DNA of 64,000 nucleotides from Butyrivibrio sp. M55 (lineage in GTDB: Bacteria; Bacillota; Clostridia; Lachnospirales; Lachnospiraceae), in assembly GCF_900116865.1 (NCBI RefSeq), contig NZ_FPCD01000002.1, forward strand, positions 361,825 through 425,824, given 5' to 3'. The translations under genes were made by a program, and so were the position numbers. Shown piece after piece: positions 51,014-61,047 of the stretch (position 1 is its first letter; each line of letters begins with the position of its first letter). Below the pieces are notes generated by a model. The model was not told where the DNA came from. It saw nothing but the letters and a program-made list of their open reading frames with translations, and made no database searches.

Positions 51014-54000
51014 ATGCGCAAAGCTTATGAACACCGCGCAGAAAACTACATCAAAAAGCATCAGAATTACAAGAAATGGCTTGCTTTTGTTTTATGCGTT
51101 GCAATCATTACAGGTTCTATCACGTTGTATGTGCTTAACAAGCCTGCAGCTGCGATGACTGAAGATGGAGCAAAGTCTATTGGTCTTGTAATGGAAACAG
51201 CTGATGACGATTTTGAGAGCGGTTTGATCGATGAGATGAATCAGGAGAGCGAAGACAGCGGGGACGATGCCGATGCCGGCGATGAATCAGGCGACGGCGA
51301 TAACGACAGCAACGCTGAAGAAGTTACTGCTGAGGAAAACGCTACTCCCGGTGATGATAATAACTCTGATGATTCCATTGTGGAGAACAAGGACGACAGT
51401 GAAGAAAAGAAGGCTGAAGAGGAGAAGTCCGATGAAGCTGACAAAGAGAACACTGTTGAGTCTGCTGCTTCTAATGGAACAACCGTTAAAGAAGAGGAAG
51501 AATCTGATTTAGCTTCTACTGCATCAACAGAAGCATCGGACGCTGCAAGTACGGCATCATCTGAGATGTCTACTGAAGCATCAACAGAAGCATCTTCAAT
51601 TGAATCCCTGGAAGATTACAAAGATGTAATCGTAACAGTGAAATATGTGGATTCACATGATAAAGAGATTGCGGAATCAAAAGAACTTTCTATCACAGAC
51701 TCCTTTGATATCAAGAAGGATGCTAAGAATTTTGAGGGCTATTTCTTTAACAAAGCGGTTATCGGTGATGACGAGATCGTGAAAGTTGAGAAAGAGACCA
51801 AAGAGTTTACAGCATCTGCTAACAGCGAAGAGAATAAGGACAGCGCTTCACTTCTTACCGACGTTAAGGACGGAACAGTTGAACATTATATATATAAAGT
51901 AACAACTGCTGACGGCGAAGTAAGAGAGCTTGAAGAAGATACAGAGCTTGACCTTGTATACTATCCTGCAAATACAAAGACTACTTTTGAATATTCGGAT
52001 GGTGATGCAAAGGTTAAGGTTGTACTTACTAAGCCTGATGTATTCCCTGAGGGAATTGAGCTTACAGTTACAGAAGTTGAACGCAATACAAAGGGATATA
52101 ATTACGATGCTTATCTTGCCGCACTTAACAGCAAGGCAGGTGAGATTGCCGGTGAGGGCGGAGAAGAAGACGCAGCAGCTGTAGAATTTGATGAGAAGAA
52201 TACTGTACTTCTGGATATTGCATTCCTGCTTGACAATGTAGAGTACGATCTTACAGATGGAACAGCTTCTGTTTCGATTGAGTATACAAACAACAAAATC
52301 TCAGCAGATCTTGATACAGACAATTCAGAGGAAGTTACTATAGTACACCTTCCTCTTACAGATGAAGTAAAAGAGAAATTTGATTCAACAAGTGAAGCTA
52401 CAAGCATTACCGCAAATGATATTCAGGTAGAAGTTTTTGATGACGGAAAAGTTGATCTTGGTGATTCAAGTGATAACGTTTCATTCCAGACTGATTCATT
52501 CTGTGTTTTCGGTGTTATAAAGAGTGCAAACGGACGTTCCTGGGTGGGAACAAAAGACTATTCCTCAAATGAAATCATAGATATGCTCGGTGATTCTACA
52601 TACTTCGGTGTCGTTGCGAACGACTACGACGGATGTAATAACCACAGTGAAGCAAATATAGCCGTTAAGAATATTAAAAATGTTCAAGACTATACAATTG
52701 GTAACTCGACACAGACATATCAGAAAATTGGCGATTATAAGATTACAGTAAATAAAGTTGTAAACGGTGCAAAGAAGGCCGGAAAGTTCTTCTTCGCGGT
52801 ATATCAGGATGCTGAGGGAACCAGAAAGATTCAGGGAAGCGACTTTAGTATAACAACAGGTGCCGACGGTAAGGGATCTCATACTTTGGATTACAAGCTC
52901 CTGGGACAGAATTCTCCAAGATTGTATGTCTTTGAGCTTGACAGAGAAGGCGGAAAACCGGTAAAGAACAATGAAAAGTATGGAGCATATACTGTTACTT
53001 ACGGCGCTAATGGATTTGATGGCTTAAATGACAGTATGGCATTATATACCGACAACTTTGTTGAGAATATCGGTGGCAGAACAAGAGAACAGATTGGAAG
53101 ACTTATACAGCATATTGACGGAGCAACAATCTATTATAAGAAGTCCGGCGGAACATATGGATGCGTTACTTACGATCATCGTGCAAGCAGTGGAAGTCAG
53201 TATTTGGAGTATACCTTTAACGGAGAGTTCCCCGTTAATATTGACAATTTACTTTCAAAAGCGTCAAATGCTGCAGGCAATATTGCGCTTGCTAAGTCGA
53301 ACGGAAGCGTAGAGGTTGCAAATGTCGTAGCAACGGATGGCGGAAACCTTTGTTCGGATCTTACAAGATATTACTTCAATAAGAATGAAGATAACTATGC
53401 TGTAAACAACGGATTTAGTGTTGGAAGTAAGCTTCTTGTTATTAACGTAGATCTTACAAATGTTCGTTCATATAAGTTCAATAAGATCACGGTTAATGGA
53501 AAAGGGACAGGTGACTGGAGTGAAGTGGCTAACCAGATAGTTCTTAACCCTGTAGTTGAGACAAATTCAGGTTATGCTCCTTATGAAGGAAAGCTTAATG
53601 TAGATATTTCATCCGGAGCTCTTGTAGCACCAAAATGTACTGTTGAATGTACAGGATCATACAGTGGAACCATCATCGCAAGCAGTGTTATCAAAAGATG
53701 TGAGATTCACAAGATGGTTGTAAGAAAGCATCTTAGCATGATGGCTTCAACAACAGTTACAAACACAGATTCCACACGTGTTCCTGTTGAACTCAAGGTT
53801 GGAAAGCTTGTTGATGGTAAGACTCCTGAAGCAGAAGATGTATTCTCATTCACATTAAAGAAATATGATGAGAAGAATAAGGGCTGGCAGACACTTTCAA
53901 ACGATCTTCACAACGACTTTGATAAGATCAGCTACACAATAGAAGATCCTCAGTCACTTGGTATGGAGTATGGCAAGGGTAATGTATATTACTTCATGTT

Positions 54001-55657
54001 CACTGAGAATGACACAACAGGTACATATATTAAAGATACTTCAGCACTTCTTGCGAAGGTTGAGTATGAAGAGGGCCAGGGCGATGCAGCTATTAAGGGC
54101 ATCTCTTACTACAAGATAAGTGCAGACGAACTTGCTAAGCTTAATGCTAAGTTTGATAAGAAGTATTTCAAGAATGAGATAAAAGATAATATTTGCTTCA
54201 ACAATAAGAAGATACAGAACTTCGATCTTGGCCTTACAAAGTTCCTTAACGGAAGTCCTCTTCAGGATAACAGCCTTAAGTTCAACTTCTGGGTAAGACT
54301 TGTTAAGACTGACAGTAACGGATCAAGAACAGTCGAAGGCGGAGACAGAAGAAAGTATCCTGCTGCTATGAGCAGTATCACCAATAACGGAAGCAAGATC
54401 GAGTATCCTGTTGATGCAGTAGCTTGGGGACTTGAGCATGGTAATACATACTATTATGTATTCGGTGAAGGTTCTGCAGATGCTTCAAATACAACACAGA
54501 CAGTTCTCGATAAGTCAATTGTTGTAGCAAAGGTTGACTACTACGTTGACGGTGAAAACCTTAATAAGACATATTACAGAATCACAGACCAGGCAACAGC
54601 AGAAGCAATTCTTGCAAGCCCTGACAGTTGTGCAGGTATTGTTGATCAGTGCAATGATTCAACAGCCGTACCTGAGGATAAAGCAGGTTTCTATAACAAG
54701 TCTTCAGTAAAACTTGTACTTGTTAAGAACTGGAAGCAGAATTCAACAAACGGAATCTTCGATGTAACCGTTAAGATTAAGAGACGTGTTGAAGGCGGCG
54801 AACTTGAAGATTACAAGGATGTTGTTATCAGCGCATCCGATTGCAGTGAGCATGGCGGAAAGATCAGCTCAAGTGAGTATGTAATTGATGAACTTGAGAC
54901 ATGTGATGCAAACGGAAATAAATATGAGTACGTTGCAGAAGAGTATTACAACAACGGCTCAGAACTTGTAAGACTTAATCCTATTAAGAGTGTAACTACA
55001 GATGCTACCGGAAATGTTATTTCACAGTCTTCCGAAGCAGATGAAGCAGTAGCATCAGTAAACGGATACAAGCTTACAGATGTAACAGTAACATATGACG
55101 AAAGCGGAAATGTAAGGGTAGAACTTACAAACGATCCTTACATCAAGATCAAGAAGAGTTGGACACTTAACGGTGTAGATGTTCCTTACAACGGAACAAA
55201 GGATTTTGGAACCGTATTCGTTAACCTTTATCAGTCAAATGGTAATGGATCACCGGAGCTCGTAAGAGGACCTATAGCTCTTAGCTATGGTAGCGAGTGG
55301 ACAGCTGAAGTACCTGTACCGGGTCTTGGAAGGTACTACATTGTAGAGTGCGATTCTACAGGTGCAGTTGAATACCGTCAGGCTCCTAAGATCACATACT
55401 ATGCATACAACAAAGATGCACAGACCATGACCTCAACAGAGTGGACACAAGTTTACGGTGAGGGTGGAAACATTACACTCGTAGTTGCTAACGAGAGAAG
55501 TGGTAATGTACTTCCTAACTCCGGTGGAATCGGTGAGTTCCCTATTCTTGCAATAGGTCTTGGAACAGCTTTGACAGCAGTTCTTGGTGGAAGTGCATAT
55601 AACATACGTAAGAAGAAAGATGAATCTGAAGAAAAAGATGAATCCGAAGAACTTTGA
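51014..55657 (+). CDS. Giant LPXTG-type pilus adhesin/ancillary pilin (1547 aa)
   Basis: Begins with a long YSIRK-less signal (hydrophobic 23-43). Residues about 50-195 are Asp/Glu/Ser/Ala-rich stalk. Beta domains follow, including three pilin isopeptide-linkage-type modules (YKITVNKVVNGAKKAGKFFFAV, ELKVGKLVDGKTPEAEDVFSFTL, LGLTKFLNGSPLQDNSLKFNFWV) and Cna-B-like modules near the end (LVLVKNWKQNSTNGIFDVTVKI). The sorting signal is LPNSG at about 1500, then a TM helix and a KKKDE-rich tail. The size and first position suggest a tip adhesin. No ligand can be assigned. Confidence 0.88.
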   Translation: MRKAYEHRAENYIKKHQNYKKWLAFVLCVAIITGSITLYVLNKPAAAMTEDGAKSIGLVMETADDDFESGLIDEMNQESEDSGDDADAGDESGDGDNDSNAEEVTAEENATPGDDNNSDDSIVENKDDSEEKKAEEEKSDEADKENTVESAASNGTTVKEEEESDLASTASTEASDAASTASSEMSTEASTEASSIESLEDYKDVIVTVKYVDSHDKEIAESKELSITDSFDIKKDAKNFEGYFFNKAVIGDDEIVKVEKETKEFTASANSEENKDSASLLTDVKDGTVEHYIYKVTTADGEVRELEEDTELDLVYYPANTKTTFEYSDGDAKVKVVLTKPDVFPEGIELTVTEVERNTKGYNYDAYLAALNSKAGEIAGEGGEEDAAAVEFDEKNTVLLDIAFLLDNVEYDLTDGTASVSIEYTNNKISADLDTDNSEEVTIVHLPLTDEVKEKFDSTSEATSITANDIQVEVFDDGKVDLGDSSDNVSFQTDSFCVFGVIKSANGRSWVGTKDYSSNEIIDMLGDSTYFGVVANDYDGCNNHSEANIAVKNIKNVQDYTIGNSTQTYQKIGDYKITVNKVVNGAKKAGKFFFAVYQDAEGTRKIQGSDFSITTGADGKGSHTLDYKLLGQNSPRLYVFELDREGGKPVKNNEKYGAYTVTYGANGFDGLNDSMALYTDNFVENIGGRTREQIGRLIQHIDGATIYYKKSGGTYGCVTYDHRASSGSQYLEYTFNGEFPVNIDNLLSKASNAAGNIALAKSNGSVEVANVVATDGGNLCSDLTRYYFNKNEDNYAVNNGFSVGSKLLVINVDLTNVRSYKFNKITVNGKGTGDWSEVANQIVLNPVVETNSGYAPYEGKLNVDISSGALVAPKCTVECTGSYSGTIIASSVIKRCEIHKMVVRKHLSMMASTTVTNTDSTRVPVELKVGKLVDGKTPEAEDVFSFTLKKYDEKNKGWQTLSNDLHNDFDKISYTIEDPQSLGMEYGKGNVYYFMFTENDTTGTYIKDTSALLAKVEYEEGQGDAAIKGISYYKISADELAKLNAKFDKKYFKNEIKDNICFNNKKIQNFDLGLTKFLNGSPLQDNSLKFNFWVRLVKTDSNGSRTVEGGDRRKYPAAMSSITNNGSKIEYPVDAVAWGLEHGNTYYYVFGEGSADASNTTQTVLDKSIVVAKVDYYVDGENLNKTYYRITDQATAEAILASPDSCAGIVDQCNDSTAVPEDKAGFYNKSSVKLVLVKNWKQNSTNGIFDVTVKIKRRVEGGELEDYKDVVISASDCSEHGGKISSSEYVIDELETCDANGNKYEYVAEEYYNNGSELVRLNPIKSVTTDATGNVISQSSEADEAVASVNGYKLTDVTVTYDESGNVRVELTNDPYIKIKKSWTLNGVDVPYNGTKDFGTVFVNLYQSNGNGSPELVRGPIALSYGSEWTAEVPVPGLGRYYIVECDSTGAVEYRQAPKITYYAYNKDAQTMTSTEWTQVYGEGGNITLVVANERSGNVLPNSGGIGEFPILAIGLGTALTAVLGGSAYNIRKKKDESEEKDESEEL

Positions 55658-55790
55658 ATAGACTAGATTTTCAGCAATATGGATTTAGAGCAGAAATGCT
55701 TTAAAACAGATGCTCATTTGCATCGGATATATTATTGAACGACATTATAAAAAAAATAAACTGACACAAGATTCAAAGAAGGAGAAAAAA

Positions 55791-57239
55791 ATGAATAGAA
55801 TCAAAAAACTGATAGTAGGATTCCTTGTATCAGCTATGGTACTGGGAATGGCAATCACAGCCTATGCGGCTTCAGGAACAATTACAATTAGCAATGCTAA
55901 TGCAGGTCAGACATATGACGCTTACCGCGTATTTGACTATGTACCTGCTGATGAAGCAGATGCTGGTGCCGGCGGTATTTACAAGCTTGCATCTAAGTTT
56001 TCAGGTCTTCCTTCATACACATACAGTGATGATGGAAACAGTGTAGCAATGAGTTCATTCTTCACAGTTGGTGACAATGACATCCTTGATACATCAGGAC
56101 TTGCTACAGAAGAGGATGTTAAGGTTTTTGGTAGGGCTGTACTTGCTTACGTAAAGGCTAACGGAATCGGAAATGACGGTTCAACAACAGCTACAGAAGA
56201 TGGCGTAGCTACAATTTCAGTTAGTGAATATGGTTACTATGTAGTAGATTCATCACTTGGTAGTGCGGTATCAGTTGATACAACAACTCCTTCAGCATCT
56301 ATCGCTGAGAAGAACAGTGTTCCTGAAATCAAGAAGGAAGTTTCAGGTGCTACAAATTCTTCAACAATATATAGCGATAAGACCGGAAACGATGCACAGA
56401 TTGGTGATACAGTAGAGTTCAAAGTTTCAGCTGATCTCAAGCGCGGTGGTAAGGATTATGCGATCGTTGATACATTGACACCCGGCCTTACACTTGTTGA
56501 TCTTCAGGACAGCAATATCTCTTTCTCAAATAGTTCTCTTGGTTATACAATTGACAACGCTTATGTTGATGAGAATGGAAATAAGGGATTTAAGATTACA
56601 TTTGAAGGTGAGCCTAAGGATGACACAACAGCAACTGTTGTTTACCAGGCAGTTGTAAATAAGGATGCTGCTATCGCATCTGAGGAAAATATTAACGAAG
56701 CTTTCCTCATCTATGGTAACGGAACAGAGACAACACATGTTACAACAAAGACAATGACATATCCTCTTCAGATCAAGAAGATTGCGTTAGGTGATACAAC
56801 CGGAAAGGTTCTTCCCGGAGCAGAATTTAAGGTATACAGAGAGTTAGATAAAACACAGCTTAAGTTTACAAAGGTTTCAGATACTGAGTATAAGGTAGAT
56901 CCCGATGGATCAGTTGAAGCAATCGTAACTGTTGCTGAAGCACCTCTTACAATCACAGGTCTTAACGCAGAGAATTATATTCTTGAAGAGACAAAGGCTC
57001 CTCAGGGTTACAACCTTCTTGAGAGCAACGTAGGTGATTATAAGCATGCGCAGCAGGTAACAGTATCAACTTCTTCCAATACAGGAGCAGTTCAGGTTGC
57101 GACGGTTGAGGATGGAACAGGTCTTACACTTCCTTCAACAGGTGGTATCGGTACAACAATCTTCTACATCATCGGTGGAATCCTTGTTGTTGCCGGAATC
57201 GCATACTTCATCGTTCGCAGAAAAGCTGACGCTGAATAA
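55791..57239 (+). CDS. Major pilin (backbone) with LPSTG sorting signal
   Basis: 482 residues. The start at 55791 has the SD GAAGGAG; the frame extends upstream without one. Signal peptide about 1-24 (ending AYAA). The D1-D2 region has isopeptide-forming beta domains (IGDTVEFKVSADLKRGGKDY...), then a Cna-B domain (KIALGDTTGKVLPGAEFKVY) with the E-box YILEETKAPQGY at about 396-407, and LPSTG at about 447 followed by TM and RRKADAE. This is the standard plan of a sortase-polymerised backbone pilin. A large stem-loop follows the gene. Confidence 0.9.
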   Translation: MNRIKKLIVGFLVSAMVLGMAITAYAASGTITISNANAGQTYDAYRVFDYVPADEADAGAGGIYKLASKFSGLPSYTYSDDGNSVAMSSFFTVGDNDILDTSGLATEEDVKVFGRAVLAYVKANGIGNDGSTTATEDGVATISVSEYGYYVVDSSLGSAVSVDTTTPSASIAEKNSVPEIKKEVSGATNSSTIYSDKTGNDAQIGDTVEFKVSADLKRGGKDYAIVDTLTPGLTLVDLQDSNISFSNSSLGYTIDNAYVDENGNKGFKITFEGEPKDDTTATVVYQAVVNKDAAIASEENINEAFLIYGNGTETTHVTTKTMTYPLQIKKIALGDTTGKVLPGAEFKVYRELDKTQLKFTKVSDTEYKVDPDGSVEAIVTVAEAPLTITGLNAENYILEETKAPQGYNLLESNVGDYKHAQQVTVSTSSNTGAVQVATVEDGTGLTLPSTGGIGTTIFYIIGGILVVAGIAYFIVRRKADAE

Positions 57240-57297
57240 TACCCGGGATGAAAAAGTTTAATTGTTTTGAATCTTGTTGAATTAGTTGGATAACAGT

Positions 57298-57331
57298 ATT
57301 CTTCGGGGGAAGATTACTTCCCCTGAAGAAT
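57298..57331 (+). terminator. Long stem-loop after the major pilin gene
   Basis: Arms 57298-57312 and 57317-57331 form 15 pairs (one G-U) around an ATTA loop. There is no T-run after it, so it may act as a partial terminator or as a 3' stabiliser that sets pilin mRNA above sortase mRNA. Confidence 0.55.
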
Positions 57332-57400
57332 ATGTATATTCATAATCCTAAAGATTCTTAGAAAATAAACCGATATGGTGAAAAGATAAGAATTGCTTAG

Positions 57401-58252
57401 ATGAAGAAGAACCTAAAGAAAAAAATACCCAATATAATATTTGGATTGATATTTATCGCAGGATTGTGTATATTTTTATATCCTTCAGTAAGTAATTATA
57501 TCAATTCACGGAATCAGAGCAGAGCAATTTCTAACTACGAGGAAATGGTTAATAACATTTCCGAAGAAGATTATTCAAAGATGTGGAGCGAAGCAAAGGC
57601 GTATAATGAAGAACTTGCTAAAAAAGCTCTAAATTTTGATCTTTCTGATGAGGAAAGGGAAGAGTACAATAAGATTCTTAATGTATCCGGAACGGGAATA
57701 ATCGGATATATTGAAATTGAGAATATAGGGGTCAACCTTCCAATTTATCATGGGACCGCTGAATCGGTTTTACAGGTTGGTATAGGACATTTGGAGGGAA
57801 CATCGTTTCCCACCGGAACTAAGAGTACACATGCTGTTCTTTCGGGACACCGAGGACTTCCGTCCTCTAAGCTTTTTTCTGACCTCGACCAAATGATCGT
57901 CGGGGATACGTTTTTACTTCATATTTTGGATCAGACTTTTGCGTATCAGATTGATAAGATAAACATTGTTCTTCCGGAGGAGACCAATGACCTTGCAATA
58001 GTCGATAATGAAGAATACGTCACGCTTGTTACATGTACTCCTTACGGAGTTAATACTCACAGGATGCTTGTCAGAGGTAAGCGTGTTGATTATAGCGAAG
58101 AAACAAGACTTATAGTACCGGCAGATGCCTTAAGGTACAACACCATGGTAGTGGCACCGTTCATCGGGGCACCGATTCTATTTATAGCTTTTATAGTATT
58201 TCTTATTAGGACGTCAAAGCCTAAAAGGGTAAAGGGAGCAAAGCAAGGGTAA
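57401..58252 (+). CDS. Class C sortase (pilin polymerase)
   Basis: 283 residues with TM segments at both ends (about 10-30 and 245-268), as in class C enzymes. The catalytic triad is His150 (LSGHRGLPSSKLFSDLD), Cys212 and Arg221, the last two in TLVTCTPYGVNTHRMLV, the class C signature. A lid-type residue region (about 70-95) precedes the barrel. It joins pilin subunits through isopeptide bonds. It lies between major and minor pilin genes. Confidence 0.93.
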   Translation: MKKNLKKKIPNIIFGLIFIAGLCIFLYPSVSNYINSRNQSRAISNYEEMVNNISEEDYSKMWSEAKAYNEELAKKALNFDLSDEEREEYNKILNVSGTGIIGYIEIENIGVNLPIYHGTAESVLQVGIGHLEGTSFPTGTKSTHAVLSGHRGLPSSKLFSDLDQMIVGDTFLLHILDQTFAYQIDKINIVLPEETNDLAIVDNEEYVTLVTCTPYGVNTHRMLVRGKRVDYSEETRLIVPADALRYNTMVVAPFIGAPILFIAFIVFLIRTSKPKRVKGAKQG

Positions 58253-58275
58253 TTGCTCTACGAGGTATTTGTTTT

Positions 58276-59367
58276 ATGATTAAGGTAAGAAAAGTAATTA
58301 GCCGAACAGTTGTTACACTTATGACTGCGTTTATGGTTTTCGGGCAGGCAGCTGTTGCAGTAAATGCCAGAGGAACCATTGACACATCAAAGACAGGTTC
58401 GCTTAGTGTGACATATAAATTTGGCGCAGACAAGATGTTTGATGGCGTTAAGTCACGCATCTACAAGATCGCAAGTGCTACTGAAAACGGTTCATTTGCT
58501 CTTGATGCGGGATACGCTGAAAAGTCTACCATAAAGGATCTGAACAACATTACTAATGAGGCTACGGCTCAGCAGGAGTGGAAGCAGATTCTGGATGATG
58601 TTCTTCCGTATGCGGTAGCTGAGCGTCAACCGGATGCTGAAGCTGTTTCAGCAAATGGTCAGGTTAAGTATAACAGTCTTGGACTTGGTATTTATCTTGT
58701 ATGTGCAGATAACTATGTGGAAACAGATAATACATATGTTTTCGCACCGTTCCTGGTATCGGTACCACAGCTTGACGACAACGACAACTGGGTATATGAT
58801 GCACAGGCGGGCACAAAGTGCGAGAAGTTTGACAGAATGGTTGATCTTGAGCTTCATAAGAGATGGAACGATGAGGGATATACAGATAAGCGCCCTTCTT
58901 CCATTGATGTGAAGATCATTAAGAACAACGAACTTTATCAGACAGTTAATTTGAATGATTCAAATAATTGGACATATTCTTGGAAAGAGAAGCCCGGTAA
59001 TACATGGACTTTTGAAGAAGTATTACCTTCAGATTCAGGATATTCGGCTTCAGTTTCCGAGTCAAAGACATATGACGAAAATACAGCATCAGAGATTTAT
59101 ACGATTACAAATACGTATACTCCTCCTGCAGGTCCTCCTCCGGGTGGTGATGAGCATCACGAAGAGGATAACGGTGGCCACGGAGACGGCGGTGCTACAG
59201 AGTTCCCTGATGTTCTCGGTGCAGTAAGAAAGCTCAGCGAGCTTCCTGCAGTATTGGGTGCAAGAAGACTTCCACAGACAGGTCAGTTGTGGTGGCCTCT
59301 TCCCATTCTTGTAATTGCAGGTATTGCACTTATAGTAAAGGGAATTAGAAGGAACAGAAATATTTAA
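58276..59367 (+). CDS. Minor pilin/anchor with LPQTG sorting signal
   Basis: 363 residues. Signal peptide about 1-34. An N-terminal pilin-type domain (SLSVTYKFGADKMFDGVKSRIYKIA) resembles the fold at the start of class C substrate pilins. A Cna-B domain (ELHKRWNDEGYTDKRPSSIDVKII) and a Pro/Gly/His/Asp-rich spacer (PPAGPPPGGDEHHEE) follow. The C-terminus has LPAVLGARRLPQTGQLWWPLPIL, i.e. LPQTG, then TM and RRNRNI. Small size and a proline-rich stalk fit a base (wall-anchor) pilin. Confidence 0.88.
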   Translation: MIKVRKVISRTVVTLMTAFMVFGQAAVAVNARGTIDTSKTGSLSVTYKFGADKMFDGVKSRIYKIASATENGSFALDAGYAEKSTIKDLNNITNEATAQQEWKQILDDVLPYAVAERQPDAEAVSANGQVKYNSLGLGIYLVCADNYVETDNTYVFAPFLVSVPQLDDNDNWVYDAQAGTKCEKFDRMVDLELHKRWNDEGYTDKRPSSIDVKIIKNNELYQTVNLNDSNNWTYSWKEKPGNTWTFEEVLPSDSGYSASVSESKTYDENTASEIYTITNTYTPPAGPPPGGDEHHEEDNGGHGDGGATEFPDVLGAVRKLSELPAVLGARRLPQTGQLWWPLPILVIAGIALIVKGIRRNRNI

Positions 59368-59377
59368 TACTTATATA

Positions 59378-59405
59378 TACCCCATGGGATAAAACTCATG
59401 GGGTA
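59378..59405 (+). other. Intergenic stem-loop between minor pilin and second sortase genes
   Basis: TACCCCATG (59378-59386) pairs perfectly with CATGGGGTA (59397-59405); no T-run. Possibly an attenuator or mRNA processing stem. Confidence 0.5.
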
Positions 59406-59436
59406 ATACTATATAAGAAATGTGAGGGGCAATAAA

Positions 59437-60087
59437 TTGAAAAAGATTCCAGGTTATCTATATATGTTTTTTGGTGCGGTGCTTATTTTTATCGCTGCAC
59501 TTATAGTTAAGAACAATTTTGATGAAAACGCAGAAGCCGGAGCAGCATCTGATAGCCTTTTGACCGGTGTTATCGAACAGATGCCGGGAAGGGTTATTGA
59601 ACCTGAGTTATCCGGAGACATGCCGATTGTAGATGTTGACGGAAGAAGTTTTATAGGAACAGTTGAAATACCATGCCTTGGTCTTTTACTTCCTATTCAG
59701 AATGAGTGGAGTAATGACAATGCTAAGGTTTCAGTATGTAGATATATGGGATCTGTATATGAAAACAATCTTATTGTCGCAGGTCACAATTATATTGAAC
59801 ATTTCGGAAAACTTAAAGAACTTAAAACAGGTGACAAAGTAATTGTTACCGATATGAACGGAAGAAGCTTTTACTTCCAGGTTTCAAATATGGAGACTTT
59901 GGGAGCTTATGATACTGAACAGATGGAGTCGGGAGATTGGGATCTTACTCTTTTCACATGTACCATCGGTGGAGCAAACAGAGTGACTATCCGCTGCGAG
60001 TCTACAGGTGAAGCATCACAGGTTGGAGAAGTTCCAGATGTCATAAAGGCTGCTGAAGAAAGTAAACATATTAGGAAACGTAAATAA
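59437..60087 (+). CDS. Second sortase (not class C)
   Basis: 216 residues from TTG at 59437, chosen because GAGGGG (59424-59429) lies 7 nt ahead of it; an in-frame GTG at 59422 overlaps that site. One N-terminal TM (about 5-25). Catalytic His117 (IVAGHNYIEHFGKL), Cys175 (TLFTCTIGG) and Arg182 (NRVTIRC). It lacks the class C motif TCTPYG and the C-terminal TM. Probably anchors the finished pilus or single proteins to the wall. Last gene of the pilus locus. Confidence 0.85.
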   Translation: MKKIPGYLYMFFGAVLIFIAALIVKNNFDENAEAGAASDSLLTGVIEQMPGRVIEPELSGDMPIVDVDGRSFIGTVEIPCLGLLLPIQNEWSNDNAKVSVCRYMGSVYENNLIVAGHNYIEHFGKLKELKTGDKVIVTDMNGRSFYFQVSNMETLGAYDTEQMESGDWDLTLFTCTIGGANRVTIRCESTGEASQVGEVPDVIKAAEESKHIRKRK

Positions 60088-60183
60088 AACAAATATAAAG
60101 CATATACATAAAAATACGCATCAATCCGATATAGAAAATATATAACAAAAAGAAACTTATATTTTATAGAGTTAATAAAGATT

Positions 60184-60226
60184 TTAGCACTCCATTGTGG
60201 ACAGTGCTAATGTAACATTATATAAT
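60184..60226 (+). promoter_or_regulatory. CIRCE element overlapping a SigA promoter
   Basis: TTAGCACTC (60184-60192), 9-nt spacer, CAGTGCTAA (60202-60210): 17 of 18 arm bases match the HrcA operator TTAGCACTC-N9-GAGTGCTAA. The promoter is TGGACA (60198-60203), 17-nt spacer, TATAAT (60221-60226), so HrcA would cover the -35 box. Confidence 0.85.
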
Positions 60227-60261
60227 GACAGTACAAAGAATCCATGGAGAGGAGTTGATGC

Positions 60262-61047
60262 GTGATGATCATAGTAAAAATGAATGATACAACTGTAGAA
60301 TGTAGCATTGCCGCATCAGAGCTTCATGAAATCGGACTTACACCCGAAGCAGTTATTAACGGTGCGGAAAACACATCATCTTTTTTCGCTAAGCTGAACA
60401 AAGAAGTCGGACAGCAGCTTGGATACAATCCTGAGACTGAGGTCATGATGATGAGCAAAAATATGATGATGGATGGCAGTATCAGAATTTTTGCGGTTAA
60501 GATGAGCAACGAAGATATACAGACAGCATCTGATCGCATTAAAGGAGCAGCAGAGACTGTTCTCAGAATTCTTACTCAGGAAAAGATTGATGAGATCAAG
60601 TCAAAGAATGGCAGAGATAAAGGCATTGCACTGAACGAAGTAATAACAAACGTAAGCGACGCGATAAACAGGATTTACGGCAGAGACAAGCTCTATACTC
60701 TTCCGGAGGAAACAACAAAAACTCCTGAGACCAGCTATCAGCCACTTTCAGAATATGCGGAGTACATGGTTGAATTTGATACTTTTGATGAGGCTAAACG
60801 TTTTTCAAAAGTGGTTCAGAAACTTCCTATAGTAGATTCTTCTTTATATAAACTTGAAGAGGGCTACTACATGATATTGGGACTTTTGTCATCGGACGAG
60901 AGCGTTATATACGATCTCAGAAGAGCAGGAGTCGAGTATTCCAATATGCTTGTGGTAAACGCGACGGAAGCAATGTATGTCAGAGAACATGGAGACCGCT
61001 TGGTAGGAAGCGATGCGATAATACATTTAACCGATCTTTCCAGATGA
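60262..61047 (+). CDS. mecA: MecA-like adaptor protein (ClpC partner)
   Basis: 261 residues. The N-terminal domain (about 1-85) has the MecA pattern (VECSIAASELHEIGLTPEAV...SSFFAKLNKEV). A variable linker follows (about 110-165). The C-terminal domain (about 168-261) matches the ClpC-binding part: YMVEFDTFDEAKRFSKVVQKL...SSLYKLEEGYYMILGL and a final EHGDRLVGSDAI. Adaptors of this family target substrates to ClpC-ClpP. It starts at GTG 60262 (SD GGAGAGGAG); ATG 60265 is possible. The CIRCE element makes it a predicted heat-shock gene. Confidence 0.83.
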   Translation: MMIIVKMNDTTVECSIAASELHEIGLTPEAVINGAENTSSFFAKLNKEVGQQLGYNPETEVMMMSKNMMMDGSIRIFAVKMSNEDIQTASDRIKGAAETVLRILTQEKIDEIKSKNGRDKGIALNEVITNVSDAINRIYGRDKLYTLPEETTKTPETSYQPLSEYAEYMVEFDTFDEAKRFSKVVQKLPIVDSSLYKLEEGYYMILGLLSSDESVIYDLRRAGVEYSNMLVVNATEAMYVREHGDRLVGSDAIIHLTDLSR

